Positions 29,399-41,546 of a stretch of 64,000 nt of DNA are shown here, piece after piece (position 1 is the stretch's first letter; the number at the start of each line of letters is the position of its first letter). Below the pieces are notes generated by a model that was not told where the DNA came from, did not search any database, and saw only the letters and a list, made by a program, of their open reading frames with translations. Both the position numbers and the translations under genes were made by a program. The DNA comes from Albugo candida (Eukaryota; Oomycota; Peronosporomycetes; Albuginales; Albuginaceae), in contig CAJNAR010000021.1 in the NCBI GenBank assembly GCA_905220665.1, positions 124,001 through 188,000 of the forward strand. Direction: 5' to 3'.

Positions 29399-32300
29399 TC
29401 ATGTCGATTCAAAGTGCGGTTCAACGGCTTCAGAGCTGGAGAACGAGTCGAATGATTTGGCTAATATCTCTTCTCGCTTCTCTGCTACTCGTTTCTGTCG
29501 AATGCGCTTCATTATTTCCTCCACGTCACCTTCTTTAAGTGAGACCAGATGTTGTTCTTCGTCGTCCTTCAAATGCGCCACAACGTCAGCCTCATCAATC
29601 CTCGCTTGTTTGCGACGATGAAGCTCCTCCATACGCTTTCGTGTCGCCTCCTCCCTTCGTACTCGTCGTTCTTCGGCAATTCGTTTCCGTTCGTTATCGC
29701 GATCAGCACTTTGCAATAATTTCGCAAATGAAGTAATCACAGAAAAGAAGGAATTCGGACCACAATCCGAACTTGTTGGATCTTCGCCAAAGAATCGAAC
29801 TGTTTCTTCAAACATTTGCTTCATTTCGTCGAGACTTTGTCGTAACTCCTGCGAAATCCTGTCGGCATGTTCGGCAAATGGACCAATGATAGCTTGGAAA
29901 CCATCATTTTCAGATATATCTGGTAATTTTGCATGCTGTTGTAGCTCAGAGACAATCAATTTGGCAGCTTTATGGATAACAGCATCACCTGCGTTCAGCA
30001 TTTGCATGGTCAATCGGCTGGCTGCCTCCACAGACTTTAATTTCTCATCAAAATGGATGATACTTGGATCCTTAAGTCGAAGGATACTTGCAGTGTAGTT
30101 CAAGAGCGTGATGGAGTTATCACTTGCTTTCACTTGGCCTAATTTGAGGAGAGTGTCCAAACGAAATGCTTTGGCACCACCACGAGCCGTCCCATCATTC
30201 AGCCGATTTCCAAGGGAGAGTATGATTTCAAAAATCTGGCCCAGATCGGCGCATGCTTTGACTTCCTGACAAGCGGTACATACCGTTTCCATCAACTTCC
30301 TTTGATCTTCAGTGTACGAGTCGAATTGCCAGGTGGCGTGGATGGCTTGAAGTCGTGTTTTCAACCTTGGAACGTTTTGCATCTCGAAAAAGTATTGTTC
30401 TGCATCACCCAACAGCTTTGGATCGCCTTTGTAAGCTTTGATAGCGGTCAATTCGGTCTCATTCGGGGCAAATTGCAATAAAGCCGCCACTCGTTCCGCG
30501 TAGAGTACCTCTTTATCAACTTGGAGAACTGCCTCACGAATACGATCGTACGGAAGCCGAAAACGTGCCAGCATGATTCCAATATTATTGGCTCTTTTGA
30601 CATCAATTAGTGCAATCCGGGTGGGTGCTCTACGGCGACTGGTGGTTTTCCGAACCGCCTTCTTTGGTGGTGGTTCATTCACGAAAAGAGTTGTCAGTTT
30701 ATCAATGTAATGAGCAATATTTTCGCTTTGAGACGACTTGTCTGACGGAGAAGGAGTCTTTTTCATATCACCATTTTTGGACGATATTGGTTGCAGTTTG
30801 TCCCAAATTGTGCCAGCGGTACATTCATTCGACAAAGTCTCCCAATAGAGGTTACGAAGCTTTGGTTTCGTTTTTATCGGAGTTTTTGTGGGTGATGGTG
30901 ACTTTTTACGCAATGCGGGCGCCTTGGTGGTAACTATCTCATCAGGCAAGTCGAGATATTTGGCATCCAAACCTTCCGCAGCCATTCGAAGTTCCAATTG
31001 TTGACGAGGCATGCCCATTTTCTGCAGCTTGAAGTATTTGGCATATTCTGGATGGTCCCGTGCTCGATGCGCTGTCGTATCCGGCACAATCGCTCCGATA
31101 ATGTTCCCATCGGCATCTACTGGCGCTTCAGGACTTGTCAAGATCTCCGCATCGAAACCTTCAGCCGACATCTTCAATTTGACTTGTTCCATTGGCATGC
31201 CCATACGAAGAAGCTTGAAGAATTTCGCATATTTTACGTGGCCTTTCACAGTCAGGTTGCTGGATGGGGGTACAGAGGAAGAAGTATCACGATTATGTTT
31301 GATCTCGTCTACCGGATTCCCAGTCTCATCCAATCGTGTCTCGGGAGAGTCCAAAAAGTCTCCGTTGACGCCATCAGCAAACGCTTTCATTTTGATCTGC
31401 TCTTTGGGCATACCAAGTTTCAGCAATTTGAAATATTTGGCGTACTTTTCATGCTCACAAACTTGGATTCCTTTCTTGTTGCCGTCAACACGATTCCCTT
31501 TTACATCCACACACGCATTTGGACACGTCAGAATGTTGGGGTCCAAGTCGTTACGCTTCATCTCTGCCACAATCTCGTCCATTGGTGTTCCATTTTGTAA
31601 CATGTCAAAGTACTTTGCGTAATGTTCATGGTGTTTAGCTAGACGGAAAGCATTCTTACTGGAATCACTCGAGACATCAGGCTGTTCGATATCTGGGCTG
31701 TTCAGAAAAGCTGGATTCAAACCTTTCACTTCGGCAGCTGCACGAGCTTGGTCCAAAGGCATTCCTGTCTTCAGCAATTTGGCATATTTGGCAATTTCAG
31801 GAACCTCCTTCATGAACGCGTTATCGCTTCCAGCTTTATCTATAACGACAATCTTTCCGTCCGAATCCACCATTGCATCAGGCGTTTGCAATATTGTGGA
31901 ATCGACACCTTCCGCTTCAGCTTTCTGAGCTACGTGTTCTTGTGGCATACCCAACGCTAGCAACTTGAGATATTTAGCATACTTTGGATGATCTTTGGCT
32001 TTCACGTGATTGCCACAGGCAATACTTTCCATCGACACGTGCGTTTTGGCCATTTCATTTTGAGTCTCTGTAGTCTTGAACGACACAAGACGATCTGGTG
32101 TCTCCAAAATTTCAGATTCAAAAGACTGGACACCATCGACGCGCATCTGCATCTCAACATGTGACCGAGCCATTCCCAATTTCAGTAATTTGAAGTATTT
32201 GGCCAAATCCGGGTGATCTTCGGCAGCAACCTGCATATTCTCATCCCGCTGCTGCGAAGAAGAGTGGTCTGAGTCAGTTTCTCCTTCCTCTCCATCGATC

Positions 32301-34615
32301 AAAGACTCTTCCTCGTAATCATGGTACAATTCTTTATTTGAGAGGAGAATGATGGGTCCAGGATGATATTCAATCGATGGATTCTCACTCGTATATTTTT
32401 CGAGAAATTCGGTGTACCGATCACGCAATTGTAGTACGAGTTTACGGTCGTCGTATGACATTTTGAATTCCCGAACCTCTTCCACCGGAGCGAGAAGACT
32501 CACTTGCCGAATCAAACGCTCAGAAAGCGCCCACATCTCCTTACCAATGATGCGATCAGCTGGATAAAACAACAATTGCTGCAAGATCGATAGAAAATAC
32601 TCTTGCAACTCGCTATCCGATGCTGCACTCTGCATCAACCGATCAAAAATACTCTGATGAGAAGACAAATCTGTGGTCTCGTATATGGTATCTTTACGAT
32701 CGTCTTCCATGAATGCTTCAAACACTTCAATCTGTTTCTCCATATTATCCAATTGGGAGCGTAATTGCTCAACACTGTTGTCGGAATTTGTCGTCTCGCC
32801 GTTGGAATCACTCACAATGGATCCTCGTGCTCCATTGCTATGGTTTTCTTCGCGTGGAGTACCGACTCCGTGTCCGACACTCTGACTGGATCCTCCTGTC
32901 GTCACTGGAGTCACATGTCCCGGAGAAACAACGACATCCTTTGCAACAGGTCCGAAACCACTTTCTACTTTGATGGCTGGTGGAGTCATGATTGCTGGTG
33001 TTCTGGGCACAGAAGCGGAATGCAGATGCTCTTGTGGGGTACGACATCCTTCCATGACACTCTCACACGAGTTTCGACGGTGATTCGTTTGTCGCTGAAC
33101 AGCAACTGATTTCGCTCGAACTTGTTCAAAGTATCCCGCCATTTTCAGCGCCATGAAATCGCCTCGAATCGCCAGACGATCTTCCAGCCGAATTGCTTTA
33201 TTGACAATGATATTGATAAAGCTCAAGACATCTTCTTTGAATGCCAATGAATACCGCGCCGATTTGAGTGCATCACGCAAACAACTGAATCGAATGGCTT
33301 CGCCTTTGGCTTCCTGGTAGTGATCGAATGCTTCAATTACAGCTCCGTGACCAGCGGCGCTATTATAACAAATAATTCCCAAGAATTGCAATGTCTGCTT
33401 CTTCAATTCAACATCATCCGTATGAAAACACAACGCGACTTTCTTGACAAGACCAGGTATACTTATTAAGGCCTCGATTCCAGTTGTGAAATGAGTCAAT
33501 GATCGTAAGACGCGAAGCAATACTTTGCAGAAGTTGACTGCTTTATCGAATTTATTCATTTCGATGGAATACGGAGAAGGGTCAGGCAATTTCATCGTCA
33601 AGTAATCCAATCCAAAATGATCTAGAAATGAACCAGCCCATTCGATTGAGTTGGTTGATATCTTGATGACCAGCTGTTCCAACTCTTTCACTCCTTTGGA
33701 GTCCCATTTCAACTCGACCAAGCTTTCTGCCATTCGTGCGGCTTCAGCGATATTCAATTGTGGTTTATCTTCATCATTTTCATGTTGTTGAGCGCTACAG
33801 CAAGAGAATGCAATCAATATTCAGTCTCATCTTTCAGCAAGGCGAACGTACCACCACACGATGTTCCATTTATTATCGATGGGCTCAATGCGTACAAGTT
33901 CGTCCATTACGTCGTCTGGAACGCGACGTTTGATCAGCAAATCTCGATACATTTCATTCACCGTTTCTTCTTTTGGCATTGGCGGTCTTTCTTTGATTTT
34001 AGCGGAATTGCTCGTTGGAATTCGATTCGCAAAGAATCCTCGAAAATATTGCAATTTCTCATTGAAATTCGAATCTTGCGCTGGATTTAATGAGAAAAAA
34101 TCGGATATCCTAGATTTTGAGTGGCTTTCCTGATTGGCTGAAAAATTTGGTGGGTTTCTTCGAAATTCTAACCGTAGCGGCCAAACGCTCGGATCCTTTT
34201 GCATCTGCATTGCATAATTGATAATTTGCTCGAAAGGAAGGTCGTCTAAATGTAACTCGTGCATCATTTGTAGTATGTCCCCAATTTTTACTCGACCACT
34301 TGATTCAACGTACCCTTTAGTGGTTCCATCTAAAAGGCGAAAACCACGAACAATTGCACCGCGTTGTGGTTTGCCCTTTTCAACGTGTCGAGCCTGTAGA
34401 TCAATTCCTAATGGACCGGATGTTGGGACATCGATTGTGAAGATTAATGGACGCTCTTTTGTGACTCGTGGATCATTGGAATAGATGGATCGACGTCTCG
34501 AAGAAGTGTGGAGGCCAAACGATAAACTACTGGGCAATGCGCTCAGTGACGAACGTGTTGATTCTTTCTCTCTGGGATTGGGATTCGTGTTTAAAGAGCT
34601 TCGTCGTCTCCACAT
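29399..34615 (-). CDS. Formin: PDZ-like, GBD/FH3, seven CCDC53-like repeats, FH2
   Basis: Two exons (34615-33852, 33794-29399) encode 1719 residues. The 57-nt intron (GTACGT ... TGTAG) joins DNKWNIVW to CAQQHEND in the GTPase-binding/FH3 region. In order: a Ser/Arg-rich N-terminus, a PDZ-like domain (about 90-200, GPLGIDLQARHVEKG), and GBD/FH3 armadillo-like repeats (about 215-480, ending near RGDFMALKM). Seven repeats of about 40-60 residues follow, of the type YAKYFKLLKLGMP (about 780-1215). The FH2 domain begins at KPKLRNLYWETL and includes the lasso/knob segment and ANNIGIMLARFR, then LGNRLNDGTARGGAKAFRLD. The C-terminus is Arg/Glu-rich (KRIAEERRVRREEATRKR). FH2 domains nucleate and processively elongate actin filaments. 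A proline-rich FH1 is not visible. Confidence 0.9.
30932..32219 (-). repeat. Seven tandem CCDC53-like protein repeats within the formin
   Basis: Seven degenerate copies of a unit with core (H)xxYAKYFKLLKxGMPxxQ followed by xxxMxAEGxDxxxLxxP are encoded here. They are separated by variable linkers, most of which begin with Val/Asp-Gly-type turns. The unit resembles the short helical repeat seen in WASH-complex subunit CCDC53 and some protist formins. The repeats differ in nucleotide sequence, so the array is old. Confidence 0.8.
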
Positions 34616-34946
34616 ATTAATGTATACAAATAAAGTAATTGTGATCGAATGCGGACCTGTTTTTGTTCTTGTATCGGTTTGTGCTAGATTTGTAATGTTT
34701 CTATCTCCTTTTTGTAAGCAAGTGTAGAAACATGGACAAAAGTGAGAGTGCACCGAAGAAAGCTTGAGTAGGACAGAGTACCGGCGATACGGTACAGGCA
34801 ATGTCAAAAGCTTTGGGGTTAAGGTTCATTTCGAGAAACCCTAACCACGAAAGAGAGTGCATGTGAACCCATATCCTACCCAAAATGTTCAGTACAGTTC
34901 GGAAAATGACTTTCGCGTAACATTACAAAAATTGATCTGCACCAAA
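34616..34946. other. Intergenic region between divergent genes
   Basis: 331 bp separate the divergent start codons of the formin and the PLAC8 gene. No gene or RNA is visible. An open plus frame near 34485-34727 lies opposite the formin 5' end and has no family features. Confidence 0.4.
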
Positions 34947-35773
34947 ATGTGTATTCTCTGCTCAGGTTCTCCCGTCGATGGAGACATCCGCGGTCAAAAT
35001 TCCAACGAGTTTATGGTCGGTATGATGTCGGCTCCTTGCACTTCACCTTGCTGTACGTAATTACATCACCTTCCTTCTCATTCTGTCAAGCATGACATTC
35101 CATTCGATCTAGGTTGTCTCGCATCTTGCTTTTGTCCTTGCTGCGCACAATACATCATCCGGCGGAAGGCATTAGACAATGATATGTCAAAATATGTTTG
35201 TTTCCAGGGATACTTAGACGGAGTTATTCCATGCCTTCGCTCCGGTCAATGCGGCGAGCGTTCTTGCCCTCATTGTTGCTTGTGCTTAGAGGTACATTTC
35301 TTGCAATCTACTTTATCTGACAATCCTCACTTTCTATCTTACCGCAGTCTTGGCTATGTAACGGATGTGCTGTATCTGCCACCAGAATGCTGGTCATGGA
35401 TCGGTACAATTTGCGTCCCGACAAGTGGGACAATCGTATCATTGTAAGTTGATTACAACAAGTGAAGGAATCGAATCAACTTATAATGATGTTCAATGTA
35501 GCGGTGTAATAATTGCATCCAATTATTGAGTTGTGTTTGCTCTTGCCTTGCGATTTGTATATCCGAGTTGGGTAATTGTGCAGATCTTTTGAATTGCTTT
35601 GCGCAGTGTACGTATATGACGACCCAAGGTTGCATGACGGTACGATTCGTATTCTCGAATCATTTCAACTCTCATGATTCTATAAATTAAATATATAGGC
35701 GCAAGTCAATGTGGAATTGAAACGTCGAAAAAATTATCGAGCTGCCGTGGATGAGGTCATGGACCGTGTATAG
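34947..35773 (+). CDS. PLAC8-family cysteine-rich membrane protein
   Basis: Five exons separated by short introns (donors GTACGT, GTACAT, GTAAGT, GTACGA) encode about 210 residues. The start MCILCSGSPVDGDIRGQNSN is followed by CLASCFCPCCAQYIIRRKAL, YVCFQGYLDG, CGERSCPHCCLCLE, and a second hydrophobic Cys-rich segment (CIQLLSCVCSCLAICIS), ending in a charged tail. The CCxxxxCPC-type core and the repeated Cys-rich hydrophobic stretches match the PLAC8 family, whose members sit in membranes and affect cell size or metal transport in plants. The function in oomycetes is unknown. The family is abundant in oomycete genomes as I recall them. Confidence 0.78.
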
Positions 35774-35857
35774 CTAGTCACGAACCGTATGTAGAATGTA
35801 TATGTGGTAGTACCGTAATAGTTCACGTAAATCACAAACATTCTATCAAGTCATTTC

Positions 35858-38074
35858 ATGGGTCCCGTGGAGCGACAGGAAGAAAATGAGATTCCTGAGC
35901 CAGATCATATAACTGTGCAAGGGAAAGTGACTGGTATAATCTATCCGCCACCAGATATACGTGCTGTGGTTGATAAAACTGCGCAGTTTGTTGCTCGAAA
36001 TGGCCGCAATTTCGAACGGCGTCTTGCAGGCGAAACCAGCTCCACAAAATTCTCTTTTCTTAAGCCATCCGACCCATACCACACGTACTATGAGTTCAAA
36101 GTGAATGAATTTACAGAGAAAGATTTTGTTATAGAGGAGAATAAAAAGTCACAAGAAAATGAAACAACGGATGAGCACTCAACAGAACACTCGGCAAGCC
36201 CAAAACCATTGGAGAAAAGTACGAATGCTGAGAGTGGATCGAATGCAGGGAGCAAAAATGAGGTGATTTTCGAGAAAAAAGCGGTGGAAACATTAACTGC
36301 AAAAGTATCGCGCAAGCTGAATGAAAAGACAGTGGAGCCTCCGCCACCAGAGCTGTACAAGATACAGCACCCCACATTGAGCGCTTTAGATCAAGAAATC
36401 ATGTATCTGACTGCACAATACACCGCGCATAGTGGCAAATCTTTTTTGGCTGGTTTGGCAACAAGAGAGCAGCGAAATCCGCAATTTGATTTTTTAAAAC
36501 CCACACACGCCTTATTTGCATACTTTACGGCTTTAGTGGAGAGTTATGCTCAAGTTTTATCGAAATCCAAGGAACAAATGCACAGGTGAGAAAAGCATTG
36601 TATTGGCCGATGCCGTCACGAAATGATACCAACATTTCTGTGAGGGACGGTACTGGTACATGATATCAATATTTTTATTATATCCGCAACATCACTCAAT
36701 ATTACCATTATGATCACGTAGAATCGAAGAAGGAATGAGTCGAATGAAAGTGCTGGATCGATGCGTCCATAGGATGGAATGGATGCGAATGGAGCACGAA
36801 AAACAGGCAAAAGAAGTTGCTGAAAGCGACGCTGAAAGGCTGGCGCTGGCACAAATCGATTGGCACGATTTCGTTGTGGTCGAAACAATTCGCTTCAATG
36901 ACGAAGAAGACGCTCAAGATGAGAAAGCTGACGATGCAAAAGATGAACTTCCGGCTTCAGATGACGACATGGATATGGAGGATGACAGCGACGACGAAGC
37001 TGAGAAACCCAACATCAAAGTCGTGGACGATTACGTACCGCTTGTCGGAAAGCATGCTGCCAAATCCGTACCACAATCGATGATGACTGTCGACGGAAAA
37101 ACGATATCCTCTGCAGATGCGAATGAACACATGCGAATTCTTTTGATGAATCCGAAATGGAGAGAGGAATCTCAAAGACATTTGGAAAAACAGAAAGACA
37201 CCTCTTTTGCCGCAGGATCCGCTATTGCCGACTCACTTCGTCGGTTTGCCACTAAACGAGCCGATATTTTCTCTTCTTCTGCGGAAGAGGAAGCAAAACT
37301 TTTAGAGAATGAAAGGAAAAGAGAAGAGAAATGGAATCAAAGTCTGGAGAATCTACAAGAGGCTGATGAGGTGCACGATGCAAATCAGCAGTCTTTCGGA
37401 CATTCGGACGCTGTGCCTTACATGCAAACTGGATTTCCGCCACATATGCCTCACAGTGCTTCCAATGTGTGGCCTCCAAACATGCCGCCAGGTGGAATGT
37501 ACCCGCCCTCTATGTCCCATCAGGCGCCACCGGGAATGGAAGCTAGACCGATGCAGCTACCTCCTGGTCTCGGGCAACCTCTCAACATGATGAATGGTCC
37601 TCCAGGAGCCATGCCAATGCCTCAACCTTGTGCTCCAGGTGATATGCCCTCATTATTTGATGAGAATCCGAACGCAAAACGTTTGAAGACAGATAATGGC
37701 TCCATGCTTCTACCAGAGGATGAATTTGCTGCCCTCCATCCTGTAAGTCTTTCTTCATTCTTCTCAATCCTACGCCATTGTTTACGATTTTGCTTCATTA
37801 GGGCTCATTGCTGATGTCTGTAAAAGTGCCCAATGATCCAAGTTGTGATCTATGGAAGCTCGAAGGTCAATCACTCAATGTAGAAGTCGATATCAAAGAC
37901 TCCATCCGCACACTGAAGGAAAAGTTGATGGAGCAATTGGGAATGCCAGTCAATAAACAACAGCTTAAAACCGCTGTTGGGTTTCTGAAGGATACGCTGA
38001 GTTGCGCCCATTACAATTTTGTCAATGGCATAAGTGTCGAGTTGAGTGTTCGCCAGCGCGGAGGCAGGCGATAA
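35858..38074 (+). CDS. SF3A1: Splicing factor 3A subunit 1
   Basis: Three exons (35858-36585, 36722-37742, 37802-38074) encode 673 residues. Two SURP modules are present: IRAVVDKTAQFVARNGRNFE with FSFLKPSDPYHTYYEFKV, and QEIMYLTAQYTAHSGKSFLA with FDFLKPTHALFAYFTALVE. The central domain contains RMEWMRMEHEK and IDWHDFVVVETI, then an acidic stretch and KVVDDYVPL. A Pro/Met-rich segment precedes the C-terminal ubiquitin-like domain (WKLEGQSLNVEVDIKDSIRT, VNKQQLKT), and the tail RQRGGRR is typical of SF3A1. The protein is part of the U2 snRNP, needed for branch-point recognition. The first intron is 136 nt, longer than most here. The stop lies 20 bp from the convergent HscB stop. Confidence 0.96.
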
Positions 38075-38094
38075 ACTCTATTATTATTACAGAA

Positions 38095-39017
38095 TTAACC
38101 ATGGGATTGTTCTTCTCTCTTTTCCATTTCGATCATACTTTTCTTCAGATATTGCAATCTCAACATGAGCGTTTGTGTCGCTTTTAAATCTCTTTCGACA
38201 TCATATGTTTGTTGCAACTTTTGTAGGATGATACTGATATCATTTCCGACTTGAGTTTTGAGAGCTTGTAGGTTGGAGAGTGAAGCAGATGCGATGTTTT
38301 CTCTACGTTGTGATGAGCGTTATACGCGATGTATGTCACTAAAACGGGTTGGATACCGAATTTCCATGGTTTCCATAAGCAAAGCGGGATCGATAGTGGC
38401 GTTTGATGTCTCGTCGAGCGCATTGATTCCATGCAGCTTCAGCTATTTAACACGTGTTAGGCTATACAGACATAAAGAAGGAACAGATTACCAGCATATC
38501 GATACGTCGAATGGGGTCTTTTAGCGTCCGATAAGCGTCATTAACAAGTGCGGAATTGGTTGCGGATAGTTGCTGTTCATACTTCAACACGGTGAACTGA
38601 TTCATGCACTGATAGTGTGACTTACCTGAGATTTGGATCCAAACAAGTCGGGATGTAGTCGTTTTTGTAATTTCCAATACGTTTGTTCTATTGCTTTTAA
38701 ATCGATATGATACTTGCGGGGTCTAAGAATCGAACTGCGATGATACGTTGCAAAAGTAATTATCATAGGCGTACAAGCTAAATATCTTGAATGCATCGCA
38801 CTGCTTCCTGTTCTCTACCGGAAGGATTGCGTCGCATTTCGTGCAGAAAAATACGCACAGTTCATTCGTTTCTTGGCACTTCCAACACGCTTCTACATAG
38901 TAGCTCTTTCAATCGACTGATCACTCGGAAACGCATTTATGTACTCAGCGATATAGCGCTACAGAACAATCTTTTTTGCAATAAAGTGCGCGCACCACGC
39001 GATCGCAAAGAAAACAT
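38095..39017 (-). CDS. HSCB: Mitochondrial Fe-S cluster co-chaperone HscB/Jac1
   Basis: Six exons (39017-38945, 38892-38775, 38722-38626, 38581-38492, 38442-38357, 38302-38095) encode 223 residues, close to human HSCB. The phases agree throughout, and an apparent stop near 38320 falls inside the last intron. A mitochondrial presequence (MFSLRSRGARTLLQKRLFCS) precedes a zinc-ribbon-like CWKC ... CTKC segment, as in animal HSCB. The J-domain follows with LQKRLHPDLFG (HPD motif) and ALVNDAYRTLKDP. The C-terminal scaffold-binding three-helix domain is LLMETMEIRENIASAS through LMLRLQYLKK. HscB delivers nascent Fe-S clusters from ISCU to mitochondrial Hsp70. The smallest intron is 44 nt. Confidence 0.93.
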
Positions 39018-39063
39018 TTTTAGTCCCAAATCGAGACCAAGCTTGCACTAAATTCATGTACAT

Positions 39064-40594
39064 TTATGTATCAGTCATGCCTTGAAATACTGACGAATGT
39101 GACTGCTCTTTTGGCGGCGGGAAACTCAGAACCACCTTTTCTCCTTTCAATGTATTCCGCAAAATAAGATTGGCTGCACGGTAAACGTCTGTCTTGCCGC
39201 CTTTGCTCCGAAAACCTCTTTGTTCGGCATACGCTTCCGCAATTGTCCATGGACTCCATTCTACATTCAGTATCATTTAGATTAGAAGCGGCCAGTTGCA
39301 GACATACCGTCCTCCTCCTCAATTGACTTGAGCTTGTAGACGTCCATCAGCGTTGGACGACAGTTTTCGGCGATCATTCGGATGCAGCTGTATGGTTCGC
39401 GGACTTGAGCAATTGGAAAGCTTCCAAAGAGAATTTGCAAGGAAGGTGGTACATTAAAGCGTGGAAATACGATGCCAGGACAATCGAAAACTTGCAGCTT
39501 CTCGACCTTTACATTGATACCATCGAGCGCTGATGATACGTCGGGATAGTAATGTGATTGTAGGTGCTTAGTGTGACCTGGTGTCTGCGAACTACTGACC
39601 AATTTCTTTTCAAACAGGGTATTCAATAATGTGCTTTTGCCAACATTTGGCTCACCCACAAAACCCAGATTCCATGTTGGACTTGAATGTGATGTATCAT
39701 TAGCTATGATATCTTTGATCACTTCAAAAAAAGTGTTGTTACAAACTTTGGATTCCGGAACGCTGTACGTCATAACTGGTAGTCTAGATGCATACATGTT
39801 CCTGATGTATTGGATCCAGCTATCTACGCGATCTAAACTCACCAAATCGGTTTTTGTGAGAATAACCACCACACTTTTCTTCATTTCCAAAAGGTACTGA
39901 ATGAGCTGATCGCTGAGATGAAGTAGTGGACACCGAGAATCAACTAAATGGACCAATATCTGCGTTTGCTCTATCACACGCCATAGTTCCCGCCACGTGT
40001 TCAAATTTCTTTCGAATAAGTTGATGCATGCACTATCGTTCCGAGATGACTGAATTGCCTTGATCTCATTTATCCAGCAGTTGTAAGATTGTTCTTCGAC
40101 ATCGTGCCATTCGTCCGGAGTCATATTCTTTGGATTCAATTTGGGTTTACACAGAATCGGAGCCTGATTGCTCAGATGATGCAATTTGTAGGTTGCATAA
40201 AGCGAATACTGAAAATCGGATTCAGCACCTTCCACCAGCGGTCGTGTAGCATCACGTTTGCGTGCATTGATAACGGATTTGGACTCCAGTTCAAAAATGC
40301 TTCTTAAATCTTTTTCAAGTCCTCGCTAATTGGAAAATTGAGATTAATTAATCTGTGTATAGTATACATCATGTACGGTAGTGGTCGGAATGGGCTCTGA
40401 AATGGGTGCTACTTTGTCGCATTCTTCCTCTTCAGAAGAGTTCTTGTGCAGTCGCGCTCTATTCTTTTCGCGTTTCAGCTGTAGCTGCAATGAGAGATAC
40501 AGTAGTTTCGTAGCACAGAGATTGAATAGGAAGACTAAACCTGCTTTTTCTTTGCTTTGTTGCCAAATGGTATGCGACGATTCCGTTCCGACAT
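39064..40594 (-). CDS. GNL1: Circularly permuted GTPase GNL1
   Basis: Four exons fit. The first starts MSERNRRIPFGNKAKKKQLQ at 40594 and matches the basic GNL1 N-terminus. Introns near 40540-40485, 40380-40326 and 39308-39263 join in phase. The G motifs occur in permuted order, G4 (LTKTDL), then G1 (GEPNVGKSTLLN), then G3 (DCPG in FDCPGIVFPRF), which defines the YlqF/YRG family. The C-terminal segment EWSPWTIAEAYAEQRGFRSK and DVYRAANLILR match GNL1. Relatives act in nucleolar ribosome assembly. GNL1's own role is poorly defined in animals. The protein is compact relative to human GNL1 because the N-terminal low-complexity region is shorter. Confidence 0.92.
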
Positions 40595-40643
40595 TAGCAC
40601 ATGTGAGTACAGTAAGTGTTTTTATTGAAGAACTTTTTGTGCG

Positions 40644-41378
40644 TCATATTTGTAGACGGTTGCTGGAAGTGGAACGAACTGAAGGAGCAAACGTGCATCC
40701 TCGTAATTCTTGCTCTTCCTTCATACGTTGTAGTCGGATGCTCCTCTTTTTCATATACTCAGGATCATAGAGTCGCGAAGAAATAAGACCTGTGCAGTCA
40801 GTCTTGGAAGATATCCCAGATGCGCCGGAATGGAACGATGTTGAAGACACACTTGACAGCACAGACTTCCGTCTGGCTGGCTTCATAACCGCATTTGCGC
40901 TATGGAATCGTTCATTTCGACTCCGCAGTGACTGGAGCTTTTCCTCTCGTCTCTGGTGAAAGTCGGGCTGATATAATCTGGAAAAGACTGTCCCGCCATC
41001 TGTGCGAATCGATAAATGTGATTGTATAGAATCCGACACGGAGCCAGCTTGACTATATTTTCTGACATTGTGATCATGAGGGGGACGAAGTCGCGATACG
41101 TTTTCTTTTGTGAGTGCTGCAACCTTGCTTTTTGGGCGAGGCACATGTGGTCGTTCGCTATAATCTGCGTTATAAGGTGTGAATGTTATGTAAATGATGC
41201 ACCACCATTGGCTTTTACCGTTTTTACGACGATTTTGCGCGTGCTCAAGCTTCATTAGAGCTTTGTTTCCTTTGTCTGAATCATCTAGTGACCGTAGCAT
41301 TGAATGCAACTTATCAACATCTCTCAAAAGCTGCTGCACGGTCGGAATCGACATTCTATCTTGATGAATCGGGTTCAT
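40644..41378 (-). CDS. Unknown basic protein with TFxPS-type C-terminal motif
   Basis: Two exons from ATG 41378 (MNPIHQDRMSIPTVQQLL). A 53-nt intron (GTAAAA ... ACGCAG, about 41216-41164) joins NRRKN to DYSERPHVP. The N-terminus is helical (LLRDVDKLHSMLRSLDD). The rest is Arg/Ser-rich. A repeated element appears twice: SRLYQPDFHQRREEKLQSLR and SRLYDPEYMKKRSIRLQRMK, the second followed by CTFAPS. This RLYxxxxxxKRxxxLxxL...CTFxP pattern occurs in flagellar or cytoskeleton-associated proteins of protists as I recall them, but no function can be assigned. It lies 50 bp upstream of the GNL1 start on the same strand. Confidence 0.65.
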   Translation of the reverse strand: MNPIHQDRMSIPTVQQLLRDVDKLHSMLRSLDDSDKGNKALMKLEHAQNRRKNGKSQWWCIIYITFTPYNADYSERPHVPRPKSKVAALTKENVSRLRPPHDHNVRKYSQAGSVSDSIQSHLSIRTDGGTVFSRLYQPDFHQRREEKLQSLRSRNERFHSANAVMKPARRKSVLSSVSSTSFHSGASGISSKTDCTGLISSRLYDPEYMKKRSIRLQRMKEEQELRGCTFAPSVRSTSSNRLQI

Positions 41379-41546
41379 TTTTGGTGCATTAATAAATTCG
41401 CTTGTAGAAAGCAATATAATTGGACATAAATGGCACACTATCGAATCGGTGCATATGATTGACGTTCATTTCGACAATTCCAGCGTCTATTCTATCGCTG
41501 TTCTTCTACAATAACAAAAAAAATTGCATGTAACCTAGTTCTCTTT

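Noticed and set aside
30998..31622. Two 200-codon plus-strand frames opposite the formin repeats
   Set aside because: They are antisense shadows created by the periodic codon pattern of the seven repeats; the minus-strand formin is clearly the coding strand.
30932..32219. Tandem DNA repeats or CRISPR-like array
   Set aside because: The units are irregular in spacing and diverged at the nucleotide level, and they encode degenerate protein repeats in a eukaryotic gene.
38300..38360. Apparent in-frame stop in HscB, suggesting a pseudogene
   Set aside because: A 54-nt GT-AG intron (38356-38303) removes the stop and joins METMEIR to ENIASAS, restoring the normal C-terminal domain.
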